This document shows positions 8,201 to 16,904 of a DNA stretch of 64,000 nucleotides, in pieces. Numbering within the stretch: position 1 is the first letter of the stretch; each line of letters opens with the position of its first letter. The notes under the pieces are model-generated. The model had not been told where the DNA came from, did no database searches, and was given only the letters and a program-made list of their open reading frames with translations. The stretch lies in NCBI RefSeq assembly GCF_002119685.1, contig NZ_CP021108.1:1550001-1614000 (forward strand). Direction: 5' to 3'. This stretch comes from Bordetella genomosp. 8. GTDB lineage: Bacteria > Pseudomonadota > Gammaproteobacteria > Burkholderiales > Burkholderiaceae_B. The position numbers and the translations under genes are program-made.

Positions 8201-8878
8201 ATGGATCCGAGCACTCAATCGCGCCTGCCCGCCTGCCTGTCATTGAAGCGGCTTTCCCTGGACAGCGGCGTGCAGGGAAAGACGGGCGAACTGGTGGGGA
8301 CGCCGGGCGGTGGCGCCACGACATCCTATCCCAGCTTTCTTGAAGGGCAGCAGCACACCCAGTGGTGCTGGGCCGCGGTGGCCACGGGCCTGGGCAATTA
8401 CTATCAAAGCCAATCCGGCCCGACCTACACGCAGTTGCAGATCTACTGCGCGGTATTCGGACTCACGCAGAATCAATGTTCGGGTGCTTCGTACACGGAG
8501 GCGCTCTGCAACAGGGCCCACGAACTGGTGAGCCCCTTGCAGTTCGTCGGCGCGCTGAAGAAGCTGGTGCTGGGCATGCCGTCGCGCCAGGTGCTTCGAA
8601 CCGAACTGGTGAACGATCGCCCGTTCGCCGTGTATCTTTCGCGTGGCGAAGCCACGGCCATGGGCCATTTCGTGGTCATCAGCGCCTACAACCTGCGTTC
8701 GGTCGCCGGCAGCTCGGATCCCGTGCCCATGTGGTACATCTGCGATCCCTGGGCCGGCGGCACGCAGCGATGGGTCACCTGTGACACCTTCCCGGAACAA
8801 TACCCCGGCGATCCCAACACGACCTGGGGCTACACCTATTACACCGCGAAGATGACGCCCGGTTCCCTGTCCGGATGA
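8201..8878 (+). CDS. Papain-like cysteine protease (C39/C70 AvrRpt2-like)
   Basis: A 225-residue protein with a full papain-type catalytic set. Gln50 sits five residues before the nucleophile Cys56 in HTQWCWAAV; His156 is in AMGHFVVISAY; Asp182 is in YICDPWAGG. This layout matches bacterial papain-like proteases of the AvrRpt2 (C70)/C39-like group. There is no Sec signal peptide; about 45 residues precede the catalytic core and could be a propeptide or secretion signal. ATG 8201 is preferred over GTG 8189 because GGAG at 8191-8194 is correctly spaced. Six further cysteines are present. It is the last gene of the operon; targets are unknown. A role in defence, toxin processing or host interaction is open. 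Confidence 0.82.
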   Translation: MDPSTQSRLPACLSLKRLSLDSGVQGKTGELVGTPGGGATTSYPSFLEGQQHTQWCWAAVATGLGNYYQSQSGPTYTQLQIYCAVFGLTQNQCSGASYTEALCNRAHELVSPLQFVGALKKLVLGMPSRQVLRTELVNDRPFAVYLSRGEATAMGHFVVISAYNLRSVAGSSDPVPMWYICDPWAGGTQRWVTCDTFPEQYPGDPNTTWGYTYYTAKMTPGSLSG

Positions 8879-8942
8879 CCGGCGGCGCAGGCTGGCTTCA
8901 TCTGGCCGGTTCCCGCCGCCACGCCGGCGCGGTTCCTATACG

Positions 8943-11234
8943 TCAGGCCTCCTTGCGCAGCGTGATGGGCACCGACTTGGCAGCCGGCACCTTGCTTTCC
9001 TTGGCGTGATGCCACAGCGGAATCAGCGGATTGCATTCCGGGTAGTACGACCACGCGCAGCCGGCGGGAATGTTGTAGGGCCGCACGCGCAGGCCGCCCA
9101 CTTCGCGCGTGAACCCGTCATGGGCGACCGTGCTGGCGGTCACGACGTCGTCTTCCCGCAGGCCCAGGCGTTTCATGTCGTCCGGATTCAGCATGATCAC
9201 CTGACGTGTGCCGTGGACGCCGCGGAAGCGATCGTCCAGGGCATACACCGTGGTGTTGAACTGATTGTCGCCACGCGTGGTCATCAAACGGATGACGTCG
9301 GGGCCGTGCTCCGGCATGTCCGGATCGCCATCCAGCGTCTCCGGTACGACGAAGTTCGCCTTGCCGGTTTCGGTTTCCCATTTACGCTCGGCCGCCCCCA
9401 GGGGGCGGTGGAAGCCGCCCGGGTTCCACATGCGGAAATTGAAGTCCTTGAAGATCTTCGGGTAGGTCGCCTCGATGGCGTCGCGCACCAGCGAATAATC
9501 GTCCACCCACCGGTCCCAGTCGACGTGCGGGTTGGGCGCCAGCGTGGCCTTGGCGATGCCGGCGACGATGGCGGGTTCCGATAGCAGCTTGTCCCCGGGC
9601 GGCTCGTGGATGCCGCGCGATCCGTGGAAGCAGCCGGTGCTGTCCTCCATCGACACGGCCTGTTCGCCGGTTGCCTGCTGGTCGATTTCGATGCGGCTCA
9701 GGCAGGGCAGCAGGTAGGCCTGCCGGCCATGCAGCAGGTGGCTGCGATTCAGGCGGGTGGTGATGCCCACCGTCAGGTCCAGGCGGCGCCACGCCGGCTC
9801 CATGCGGTAATGGTCTGGAATGGCGCGCGCGAAATTTCCGCCCAGCGCGACAAAGGCCGATACCCGGCCGTCGAGGATGCCTTCGCACGCTTCGACGGTA
9901 TTCATGCCTTTCTTGGTGGGCGGGTCGAAATGGTAGAGCTCGCGCAGCTTGTCGGCGGGAACCTTGGAAGGTTTTTCCGTGATGCCGACCGTACGCTGGC
10001 CCTGGACATTGGAATGCCCGCGGATGGGACAGACCCCGGCGCCAGGCTTGCCGATGTTGCCGCGCAACAGCAAGAGGTTAGTCACCATCTGCACGCTCTG
10101 CACGCCGTTGCGGTGCTGCGTCAGCCCCATGCCGTACAGCAGCATGCAGGCCTTGGCCCGCGCGTAGGTCGCGGCCGCCTCGGCCAGCGCCGCGCGCGCC
10201 AGGCCGGACTCGCGTTCGATGTCTTCCCACGACAGTTGCCGCATGGCGTCCGCGAAGGCCTCGAATCCATGCGTATGTTCGGCGATGAAGGCATGGTCCA
10301 GCATCGGCTCGCCGCCTTCGGCGCGTGCCCGGTCGTCGGCTTCTATCAGCCATTTGCACAGCCCGCCGAGCGCCGCGGTGTCGCCGCCCAGTTTCAGCTG
10401 CAGATACTGCGTGCTGATCTGCGTTTCCTTGCCCGTCAGCATTTCCACCGGCGACTGCGGGTTGGTGAAGCTGACCAATCCCGGTTCGCGCAGCGGGTTG
10501 AAGGTGACGATGGGTACGCCTCGCTGGCGTGCTTCCTGCAGCTGGTGCAGCATGCGCGGCGCATTGGTGCCCGTGTTGTGGCCGAAGAAGAACATGCAGT
10601 CCGTATGTTCAAAGTCTTCGAGCGTGACCGTGCCAACCGGCACGCCTATGGTCTTGGGCAGCCCGACGGACGTGCTCTCATGGCACATGTTGGAGCTGTC
10701 GGGCAGATTGTTGGTGCCGTACATGCGTGCGAACAAGGCATACATGTATGAGGTTTCCAGCGACGCCCGGCCCGACGTATAGAACACCGTCGCATCCGGT
10801 TCGCGCGCGCGCAGCAGCGCGCCGATTTCGTCGAAAGCCTGTTGCCAGCCGATCTCCACGTACTTGTCGGTGGCGGCGTCCCAGCGCATCGGCACGGTGA
10901 CGCGGCCGATGGCTTCCAATTCATGGTCCGACCAGGATTCCAGCTCCGTGCAGGTATGTTCCGCGAAGAAGCTGGCCGACACGTGCTTGCTGGTGATGTC
11001 CCAGGCCGTGGCCTTGGCGCCGTTCTCGCAGAATTCGAAGGGGTGGGGATGGGCCGGCTTGGCCCAGGAGCAGCTGACGCACATGAAGCCGTCGGGCTTG
11101 TTCTGCTGCATCAGCACCCGGGTGCCGTGCACCAGGCGGTGTTCCTTGACCAGGATGGACCCGACCGCGCGGGCCGAACCCCAGCCGCCGGCGGGCTCGG
11201 TATGCGGCCCGGTTGTAGCGTGCTCTTTTGCCAT
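8943..11234 (-). CDS. YdeP/FdhF-type molybdopterin oxidoreductase alpha subunit
   Basis: A 763-residue protein of the formate-dehydrogenase-like molybdopterin superfamily. Near the N-terminus CVSCSWAKP and, further on, FEFCENGAKA give a C-x2-C...C pattern rather than the four cysteines of a standard [4Fe-4S] site, as in E. coli YdeP. Pterin-binding segments include FYTSGRAS, FFFGHNTGTNAPRML and the C-terminal TTRGDNQFNTTVY. It has no Tat signal, so it is cytoplasmic. The ATG at 11234 gives the family's usual length; an ATG at 11306 would add 24 Pro/Arg-rich residues with no better SD. The reaction is not established for YdeP-type enzymes; acid resistance or formate chemistry has been discussed. 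Confidence 0.85.
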   Translation of the reverse strand: MAKEHATTGPHTEPAGGWGSARAVGSILVKEHRLVHGTRVLMQQNKPDGFMCVSCSWAKPAHPHPFEFCENGAKATAWDITSKHVSASFFAEHTCTELESWSDHELEAIGRVTVPMRWDAATDKYVEIGWQQAFDEIGALLRAREPDATVFYTSGRASLETSYMYALFARMYGTNNLPDSSNMCHESTSVGLPKTIGVPVGTVTLEDFEHTDCMFFFGHNTGTNAPRMLHQLQEARQRGVPIVTFNPLREPGLVSFTNPQSPVEMLTGKETQISTQYLQLKLGGDTAALGGLCKWLIEADDRARAEGGEPMLDHAFIAEHTHGFEAFADAMRQLSWEDIERESGLARAALAEAAATYARAKACMLLYGMGLTQHRNGVQSVQMVTNLLLLRGNIGKPGAGVCPIRGHSNVQGQRTVGITEKPSKVPADKLRELYHFDPPTKKGMNTVEACEGILDGRVSAFVALGGNFARAIPDHYRMEPAWRRLDLTVGITTRLNRSHLLHGRQAYLLPCLSRIEIDQQATGEQAVSMEDSTGCFHGSRGIHEPPGDKLLSEPAIVAGIAKATLAPNPHVDWDRWVDDYSLVRDAIEATYPKIFKDFNFRMWNPGGFHRPLGAAERKWETETGKANFVVPETLDGDPDMPEHGPDVIRLMTTRGDNQFNTTVYALDDRFRGVHGTRQVIMLNPDDMKRLGLREDDVVTASTVAHDGFTREVGGLRVRPYNIPAGCAWSYYPECNPLIPLWHHAKESKVPAAKSVPITLRKEA

Positions 11235-11462
11235 TTGCTCGTACCCTGTTGCCGGGCGGTCCCAACGCAAGCCGGGAAGGGCGGTCCGGCCAGGCCGGAT
11301 GAGCATCGGGCACCCGTTCTATGTCTGATGGAGCCGAACTCTCCATGGAAGAGTTCGACCGGGTATGCGCCCTTAGCAGTTTTCGTGCCGGTTATGCATG
11401 GCTGCTTGTGCATGAGTACGAGCCGCTCACACATGCCACGTGGGAGCGCCAGTTCGATGCGG

Positions 11463-11957
11463 CTACCCGCCCAGGTAGCGCTCCAGCAATTGGGCTATGC
11501 GTATCGCCAGTGCTCTGCATTCATCGTCGGTCAAGGGAGAAAACCGTTGGGCCCATGTCTTCTTCCGCAAGTAGGCAGGAAACCCGGGAGCCTCGCCCCA
11601 CTGCCAGTCCGGATCCTTGGCATGCCGGCTACGCCCGAAGATATGGTGATGCACGCGGCGGCACGCCTGCACATCCTTCGGACCCGGCGGCAGGGCGGCG
11701 TCGTTCAGGGACCAGTTGCCGGCTTCCCAGTAATTCACGCATCCGCCTTCCAACTGGGGCAGGACGTCGAGCATCGCGCGGCCGGTGGCGGCCACGAGGT
11801 AGGACCAGTGCACGAGTTCCTGCGGCGAGAGTTCGCTGCGCTCCCATACAGGGCGGCCGGGATAGACGATAAGGTGCCCGCCGTCCGCGCGATCGCATAG
11901 CGTGGTGGTGGGGCTGCTGACGCTGCCCCCATGGAAGGAAAAGACTTCGACTGCCAT
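11463..11957 (-). CDS. HIT-like protein (putative nucleotide hydrolase/transferase)
   Basis: A 164-residue protein. The N-terminal half reads GGHLIVYPGRPVWERSEL, a HIT-style beta-hairpin, and the second half has RRVHHHIFGRS, which matches the HxHxHxx triad region of HIT hydrolases with the final residues altered (GRS). The sequence between them (NYWEAGNWSLND) resembles the N-x-N-x-G stretch of Ap4A hydrolase-like proteins. A function on nucleotide phosphoramidates or dinucleotides is plausible. It lies 228 bases before the YdeP-like gene on the same strand and 64 bases after the phosphonopyruvate hydrolase gene. Its link to either is unclear. Confidence 0.6.
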   Translation of the reverse strand: MAVEVFSFHGGSVSSPTTTLCDRADGGHLIVYPGRPVWERSELSPQELVHWSYLVAATGRAMLDVLPQLEGGCVNYWEAGNWSLNDAALPPGPKDVQACRRVHHHIFGRSRHAKDPDWQWGEAPGFPAYLRKKTWAQRFSPLTDDECRALAIRIAQLLERYLGG

Positions 11958-12021
11958 TGTGGTTCCTGGTCATGGGCCGCGCGCCGCCGGCCGGACTGTG
12001 CCGCCGGCGACGCGCGCGGCC

Positions 12022-12894
12022 TCAGCGCAGATAGGCTGCCTCTATGCCGCGCATATGTTCGTCGCCTTGCAGACGGATGATCTCCTTGACCGTGGGCAAT
12101 TCCTTGTCCACGCCGCGGATGCCGCCTTCCGCGCGTATTCGCGCGAACACGGCGCGCATGGCGCCCACCGCCGCGCGGATGGCATGGTTGCCATAGATCA
12201 CGAGGCCGACCTTGCCCAACTGCTGTATGTCGGCTTCCGTCAGTTCCGGGTAGGCGGTCGGCACCAGCACCAGCGGCACTTTGCCGGGCCATGCCTCGAT
12301 GAAGGCGAGTACCTCGGCCGGGGTGGTTTGCTTGGAATGGATCAGGATCGCGTCGGCGCCGGCTTCCTCATACGCCAGCGCGCGTTGCAGGGCCTCTGCC
12401 TGGCCCAGGCCGGCGATCAGCGCTTCCGTCCGGGCGATCACCACGAAATCCTTGTCGCGCCGCGCGGCGGCCGCGGCGGCGATCTTGCCCTGGAATTCCT
12501 CTGTGCGGACCAGTTCCTGCCGGCCATCGGCGCGCAGGCTGGTGTCCTTGGGAAAGGTCTTGTCCTCCATGACGACAGCCGAGGCGCCGGCCGCCTCATA
12601 CTGCGGGACGACATAACTGACATTGACCGCATTGCCGAAGCCGGTGTCGATATCGGCGATCAGCGGGATGGCAACCGCCGACGCGATGGCGCGCATCATG
12701 TCGAGGTGTGTGCCGGCCGACAGGATGTTGGCATCCGGAACGGCATGGCTGGCGGAAAGTTCGAAGCCGCTGCCCCATATCGCGCCGAAACCGGCTTCCT
12801 CGGCCAGCTTGGCCGACAGGGGGTTGTGCGCCGACATGGCGGTGAAAAGCTTGCCCGACGTGATGGCCTGGCGCAATGCCTGGGTTCTGCTCAT
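12022..12894 (-). CDS. pphA: Phosphonopyruvate hydrolase (PEP mutase/isocitrate lyase superfamily)
   Basis: A 290-residue (beta/alpha)8 enzyme that hydrolyses 3-phosphonopyruvate to pyruvate and phosphate. Visible are LIADIDTGFGNAVNV (metal-binding D81/D83), the catalytic loop MEDKTFPKDTSL (109-120) and NHAIRAAVGAMR. The loop carries Thr118 where PEP mutase has an asparagine, a difference I recall as characteristic of the Variovorax sp. Pal2 hydrolase, to which the whole protein looks very close in length and sequence. ATG 12894 is fixed by GGAG six bases upstream; an extension to 12939 is not supported. It follows the aminotransferase gene by 41 bases, giving the two-step phosphonoalanine route. 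Confidence 0.88.
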   Translation of the reverse strand: MSRTQALRQAITSGKLFTAMSAHNPLSAKLAEEAGFGAIWGSGFELSASHAVPDANILSAGTHLDMMRAIASAVAIPLIADIDTGFGNAVNVSYVVPQYEAAGASAVVMEDKTFPKDTSLRADGRQELVRTEEFQGKIAAAAAARRDKDFVVIARTEALIAGLGQAEALQRALAYEEAGADAILIHSKQTTPAEVLAFIEAWPGKVPLVLVPTAYPELTEADIQQLGKVGLVIYGNHAIRAAVGAMRAVFARIRAEGGIRGVDKELPTVKEIIRLQGDEHMRGIEAAYLR

Positions 12895-12935
12895 GGGTAT
12901 CTCCGGTCTGATGGTGGGATGGCGAAGGCGGTGGC

Positions 12936-14162
12936 TCAACGGAGTTTCGCGCAGGCCGCGGCGATGCGCGACATCGCTTGCTCAAGATCCTCGTCGGAAG
13001 CCGCATAGGAAACGCGGAAGTGGCCGGGCAATTCGAACGCGGTCCCCGGCACCACGGCCACGCCCGCATGCCGTAGCAGGTACATCGCCAGGTCGACGTC
13101 CGAGGCGATGAGAGCGCCCGACGGATCGCGTCGTCCGAGCAGTCCCTGGCAGCCGGGGAATGCATAGAAGGCGCCAGGAGGCAGATCGCAAGTCACACCC
13201 TCGATCGCCCGCAGGGCGGCCACGACGCCGTCCCGGCGACGGCGAAAGCTGGCGAGGAACCCGTCAAGGAAGTCCATCGGGCCGTCCAGCGCCGCGATCG
13301 AGGCGGCCTGGCTGATGGAGCTGGTGTGCGACGTCGATTGGGATTGGACCAGGTTCATCGCCTTGATCAACTCGACAGGGCCGGCGGCGAACCCGACTCG
13401 CCAACCCGTCATTGCGTAGGCCTTGGATACGCCATTGACCGTGAGCGTGCGCTGGGCCAGCTCCGGCGTGACCGCGGCCGGCGTGGCGAAGGGCGCGCCG
13501 TCATAGCGGATCTTCTCGTAGATGTCATCGGCCATCAGCCAGACGTGGGGATGGCGCAGCAGCACCTCCGCCAGCGCGGCCAGCTCCTGGCCGCTGTAGA
13601 CGGCGCCGCTGGGATTGGACGGCGAGTTGAGCATCAGCCATTTGGTCCTGGGCGTGATGGCGGCTTCCAGCTGCGCCGGCGTGATCTTGAATCCGGTGGC
13701 GGCGCCGCAGCGTACGATCACCGGCTTGCCGCCGGCCAGCAGCACCATGTCGGGATAGGAGACCCAGGCTGGCGTCGGGATCACGACCTCGTCGCCCGCC
13801 TCGACCGTGGCCTGCAGGGCGTTATAGAGCAGTTGCTTGGCTCCGCATCCCACCTGGACCTGATCGGGGGTGTATCGCAGGCCGTTGTCCCGTTCGAATT
13901 TTCGGGTGACCGCTACACGCAAGGCCAGCGTGCCGGCGACCTCGGTGTAGCGCGACTCATTGCGGTCGATGGCTGCCTTGGCCGCCGCGCGGATATGCTC
14001 CGGCGTCGGGAAGTCCGGCTCGCCCTGGCTCAGGGCGATGATGTCCTGGCCTTCGCGCTTCAGTTCGTTGGCGAGGCGGGTCATCTCCTTGGTGGCGGAG
14101 GGCTTGGCGCCCAGCACGCGATGCGCCAGGAAGCTGTTGCCGGCGGCCGTGTCGGTATTCAT
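12936..14162 (-). CDS. PLP aminotransferase, probable phosphonoalanine:oxoacid transaminase
   Basis: A 408-residue fold-type I aminotransferase of the aspartate/aromatic (class I/II) group. It has LNSPSNPSGAVYS (about 178-190) and ADDIYEKIRYDG around the cofactor, the Schiff-base lysine K247 in NGVSKAYAMTGWRVGF, and a C-terminal FRVSYA with the carboxylate-binding arginine. Encoded directly before phosphonopyruvate hydrolase, it most likely transaminates 2-amino-3-phosphonopropionate (phosphonoalanine) to phosphonopyruvate. ATG 14162 has AGGAG seven bases upstream and overlaps the permease stop (ATGA), so it is translationally coupled. By sequence alone it would be called aspartate aminotransferase. 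Confidence 0.85.
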   Translation of the reverse strand: MNTDTAAGNSFLAHRVLGAKPSATKEMTRLANELKREGQDIIALSQGEPDFPTPEHIRAAAKAAIDRNESRYTEVAGTLALRVAVTRKFERDNGLRYTPDQVQVGCGAKQLLYNALQATVEAGDEVVIPTPAWVSYPDMVLLAGGKPVIVRCGAATGFKITPAQLEAAITPRTKWLMLNSPSNPSGAVYSGQELAALAEVLLRHPHVWLMADDIYEKIRYDGAPFATPAAVTPELAQRTLTVNGVSKAYAMTGWRVGFAAGPVELIKAMNLVQSQSTSHTSSISQAASIAALDGPMDFLDGFLASFRRRRDGVVAALRAIEGVTCDLPPGAFYAFPGCQGLLGRRDPSGALIASDVDLAMYLLRHAGVAVVPGTAFELPGHFRVSYAASDEDLEQAMSRIAAACAKLR

Positions 14163-15820
14163 TCTATTGCTCCTACTTTGAGACCCAGTTTCCATCTGGC
14201 AAGGGCCAGCGGGATGAAGATGGTGAGAATCAGCACCACGCTATAAGCGCATGCCAGGGCCAGCCGGTCGCTGTCGACCTGCTGGAAGATCTCGATGGGC
14301 ATGGTGCTCATGCCACCGAAATAGAGCACCACCGTGGCCGACAGCTCGGACAGCGTGGTCACCCACATCAGCACCGCGGCCGCGGCGGCGGCCGGCCAGA
14401 TCGTGGGCAGCACGACCTTGAAGAAGCTGCGGATCGGACTGACCCCCAGGCTCATGGAAGCTTCCTCGAGCGAGTCCTTGAGGTTGTGCAGCGGGCCTAT
14501 CGCCGCTCGTACGTTGGTCGGTACGCGGCGCAGGAAATACGCGAGCGCCATGATGGTCCAACTGCCGGTCAGCACCAACCATCCGCTGCCGAACGTGTTG
14601 ATCAGGGCGATGCCAAGTACCGTCCCGGCGATGGTCAAGGGCAGGGCGACCAGGATATCCAGGACATGGGTGAGCCCGCTGCGCCGCTTGACGATCAGGT
14701 AGGCGGTAACGATGGCGAACAGCGAGCCGGCCAGCGTCGCCGTCGTGGCCAGGAACAAGGAGTGGTACAAGGGATCCGGCGCGCGCAGCGCGGCATGCAG
14801 GACATGGTCGAGCGTGAATCCGCCATAGCGCAGCACGGGCCCGCTCGCTGGCGTGAAAGCGGTGATCACGACCACGACCGCGGGCGCCAGCGACAGGGCC
14901 ACGATGAGCAGCACGCCGGTGGCCGCGGCGCTGGCGCGCCAACCCTTCAAGGTCACCCGCACTGGCGCGCGGCCCGTCTCCATCTGGTATTGCCGGCGTT
15001 CCACCACGAGCTTCTGGAACAGCAGCGCGGCGGCGCCCAGCAGTACCAGCATGGATGCCATGGTGGTCTGCATCTGCGCGCTGCCGCCCATTTCGTTCAC
15101 GAATTCGTGGTACGCCTTGACCGCCAGGACCGGCGTGCGGGCGCCGATGATGGCCGGCACGCCGAAGCTGCCGATGACGTGGGTGAAGACGATCATCGCG
15201 CCGCCGAAGATGGAGGGCAGCAGCATGGGCAGGGTGATGCCCAACACGACGCGTTCCGGCGGCCGACCCAGGCTTAGCGCGGCTTCCTCCAGGTTGCGGT
15301 CCATCGATCGCAATCCCACGAATACCGCCACGAAGGCGTAGACGTAGTTGTTGAGCGTCATGACCAGGATCAGTCCCCACCATGAGTACAGCGAGGGCAG
15401 CTCCATGCCCAGCGGGCGGATCAGCGTGTTGAAGATGCCCTGCTTCCCGAGCAGGACCACCCAGGACGCCGCCACGACGACGTCCGGAATCACCAGGGTG
15501 ACGAGGGGCAGCACCGCGACCAGGGCGGCCAGCGGAAACCTGCAACGGGCCACCGCCACGGCCAGGCCGCCGCCCACGACCAGGGAACACAGCGTGACGG
15601 CCGCGCCCAGAATCAAGGTGTTCACGAAGGCCTGTCGGTACGACCGCTCGCCGAAGAAGCGTGCGTAGCCGCTCAGGTCGATGCCACCATTGCCGTTGAC
15701 CAGGGATTTTCCAAACATGGTCGCGAGCGGCCACAGCAGGAACATGCCGAGCGTCACGAGCGATATGGCGGCCAGCGCCAGCCATACGGGATCCCTGCGT
15801 AGTTTGCCTAGCACGACCAT
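14159..15820 (-). CDS. ABC transporter permease, fused two-domain, iron/phosphonate type
   Basis: A 553-residue membrane protein with about twelve hydrophobic segments in two homologous halves, each ending in an EAA loop (EEAALSLGRPPERVVLGITLP and EEASMSLGVSPIRSFFKVVL). This fused layout is typical of FbpB-type permeases for ferric iron and of some 2-aminoethylphosphonate importers. It overlaps the ATPase gene by 13 bases. GGAGGG touches the ATG at 15820 directly, so the GTG two codons later (15814, six-base spacing) may be the real start. With the ATPase and the binding protein it should import phosphonoalanine or a related phosphonate. Confidence 0.88.
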   Translation of the reverse strand: MVVLGKLRRDPVWLALAAISLVTLGMFLLWPLATMFGKSLVNGNGGIDLSGYARFFGERSYRQAFVNTLILGAAVTLCSLVVGGGLAVAVARCRFPLAALVAVLPLVTLVIPDVVVAASWVVLLGKQGIFNTLIRPLGMELPSLYSWWGLILVMTLNNYVYAFVAVFVGLRSMDRNLEEAALSLGRPPERVVLGITLPMLLPSIFGGAMIVFTHVIGSFGVPAIIGARTPVLAVKAYHEFVNEMGGSAQMQTTMASMLVLLGAAALLFQKLVVERRQYQMETGRAPVRVTLKGWRASAAATGVLLIVALSLAPAVVVVITAFTPASGPVLRYGGFTLDHVLHAALRAPDPLYHSLFLATTATLAGSLFAIVTAYLIVKRRSGLTHVLDILVALPLTIAGTVLGIALINTFGSGWLVLTGSWTIMALAYFLRRVPTNVRAAIGPLHNLKDSLEEASMSLGVSPIRSFFKVVLPTIWPAAAAAAVLMWVTTLSELSATVVLYFGGMSTMPIEIFQQVDSDRLALACAYSVVLILTIFIPLALARWKLGLKVGAIE

Positions 15821-16878
15821 CCCTCCACGATCCGTGCGGTTGCCGGTATCGTCAGCGCGACGGGGAGGCCTGGGCGCATCGGCGTGCAAGCCGGCGCTTC
15901 CGAGGTCTGTACCTTGATGGTGCCCGCCGCGGTATGGACCGTGTAGCCCGTGGTGCCGCCGCGATATTCGACGTGGCGGATTTCGCCGCCGAGCTCGCCT
16001 TCCCGCGCCGGCCGTCCCGCGGCGATGGCGATCGCAGTGCCGCGTACCGCGAGCAGCGCGCCCGCGGTCAGCGGGCGGTCGCAGCATGTCATCAACGCAC
16101 CGGCGGGGGTATCGATGCGACGCAGACCCGGTTCGGTCGCCGGAAGTTCGCTCAGGATGGGTATCAGATTGGCGCCGTCGACAAAGTCGGCCACGAAGGC
16201 GGTGCGCGGCTCGGCATAGATCTCCTGCGGCGAGCCCGTCTGGATCACCCGGCCACGGTCCATGACCGCGATCAGGTCGGACATGGCCAGGGCTTCTTCC
16301 TGGTCGTGGGTCACGAACACCGTGGTGATGCCCGCCTCGCGCTGCAGTGTCCTGACCATTTCACGCAGCTCGACGCGCAGCTTGGCGTCGAGCGCCGAAA
16401 GCGGCTCGTCCAGCAGCAGCAGCCTGGGCTCGATCACCAGCGCCCGTGCCATGGCGACACGCTGGCGCTGCCCGCCGGAAAGCGCCGGCGGCGGCCGGTC
16501 CAGGAATGCGCCCAGGCCGACGCGTTCCAGCATGGCGGCGGCACGCGCATAGGCGTCCTTCTTCGGCACCTTGCGCGCGAGCAGGCCATACGCGACGTTG
16601 GCAATCGTGGAGCGGTCGGGGAATAGCGCATAGTCCTGGAATACGATACCCACGCCGCGACGATGCACCGGTACCGTGGTGACGTCGCTGTCGCCGAAAA
16701 GCACGCGCCCCTTGTCCGGCCGAATGAAGCCGGCCAGCATGCGCAGCAGCGTGGTCTTGCCGCAGCCGGACGGCCCCAGCAGGGTGAAAAAACCGCCGGC
16801 TGGAATAACGAGGTCGAGACCCTCGAACAGGGTGTGCCCGCCATAGCCCTGGGTGATGCCTTCGAATGCAACCTGCAT
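15808..16878 (-). CDS. ABC transporter ATP-binding protein (phosphonate/iron/spermidine type)
   Basis: A 356-residue ATPase with Walker A LLGPSGCGKTT (about 34-44), Q-loop VFQDYALFP, signature ALSGGQRQRVAMARAL, Walker B LLLLDEPLSALD and H-loop FVTHDQEEALAMSD. A C-terminal TOBE-like domain (about 260-356) follows, as in PotA/FbpC/PhnT. The ATG at 16878 is chosen for AAGGAA seven bases upstream. The gene sits 26 bases after the binding-protein stop and overlaps the permease. It powers the importer of the phosphonoalanine cluster. Note the Q-loop FQDYALFPDRS with D after P, slightly unusual. Confidence 0.9.
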   Translation of the reverse strand: MQVAFEGITQGYGGHTLFEGLDLVIPAGGFFTLLGPSGCGKTTLLRMLAGFIRPDKGRVLFGDSDVTTVPVHRRGVGIVFQDYALFPDRSTIANVAYGLLARKVPKKDAYARAAAMLERVGLGAFLDRPPPALSGGQRQRVAMARALVIEPRLLLLDEPLSALDAKLRVELREMVRTLQREAGITTVFVTHDQEEALAMSDLIAVMDRGRVIQTGSPQEIYAEPRTAFVADFVDGANLIPILSELPATEPGLRRIDTPAGALMTCCDRPLTAGALLAVRGTAIAIAAGRPAREGELGGEIRHVEYRGGTTGYTVHTAAGTIKVQTSEAPACTPMRPGLPVALTIPATARIVEGWSC

Positions 16879-16904
16879 GTCGGTGTTCCTTGCGTCGGAC
16901 GCGA

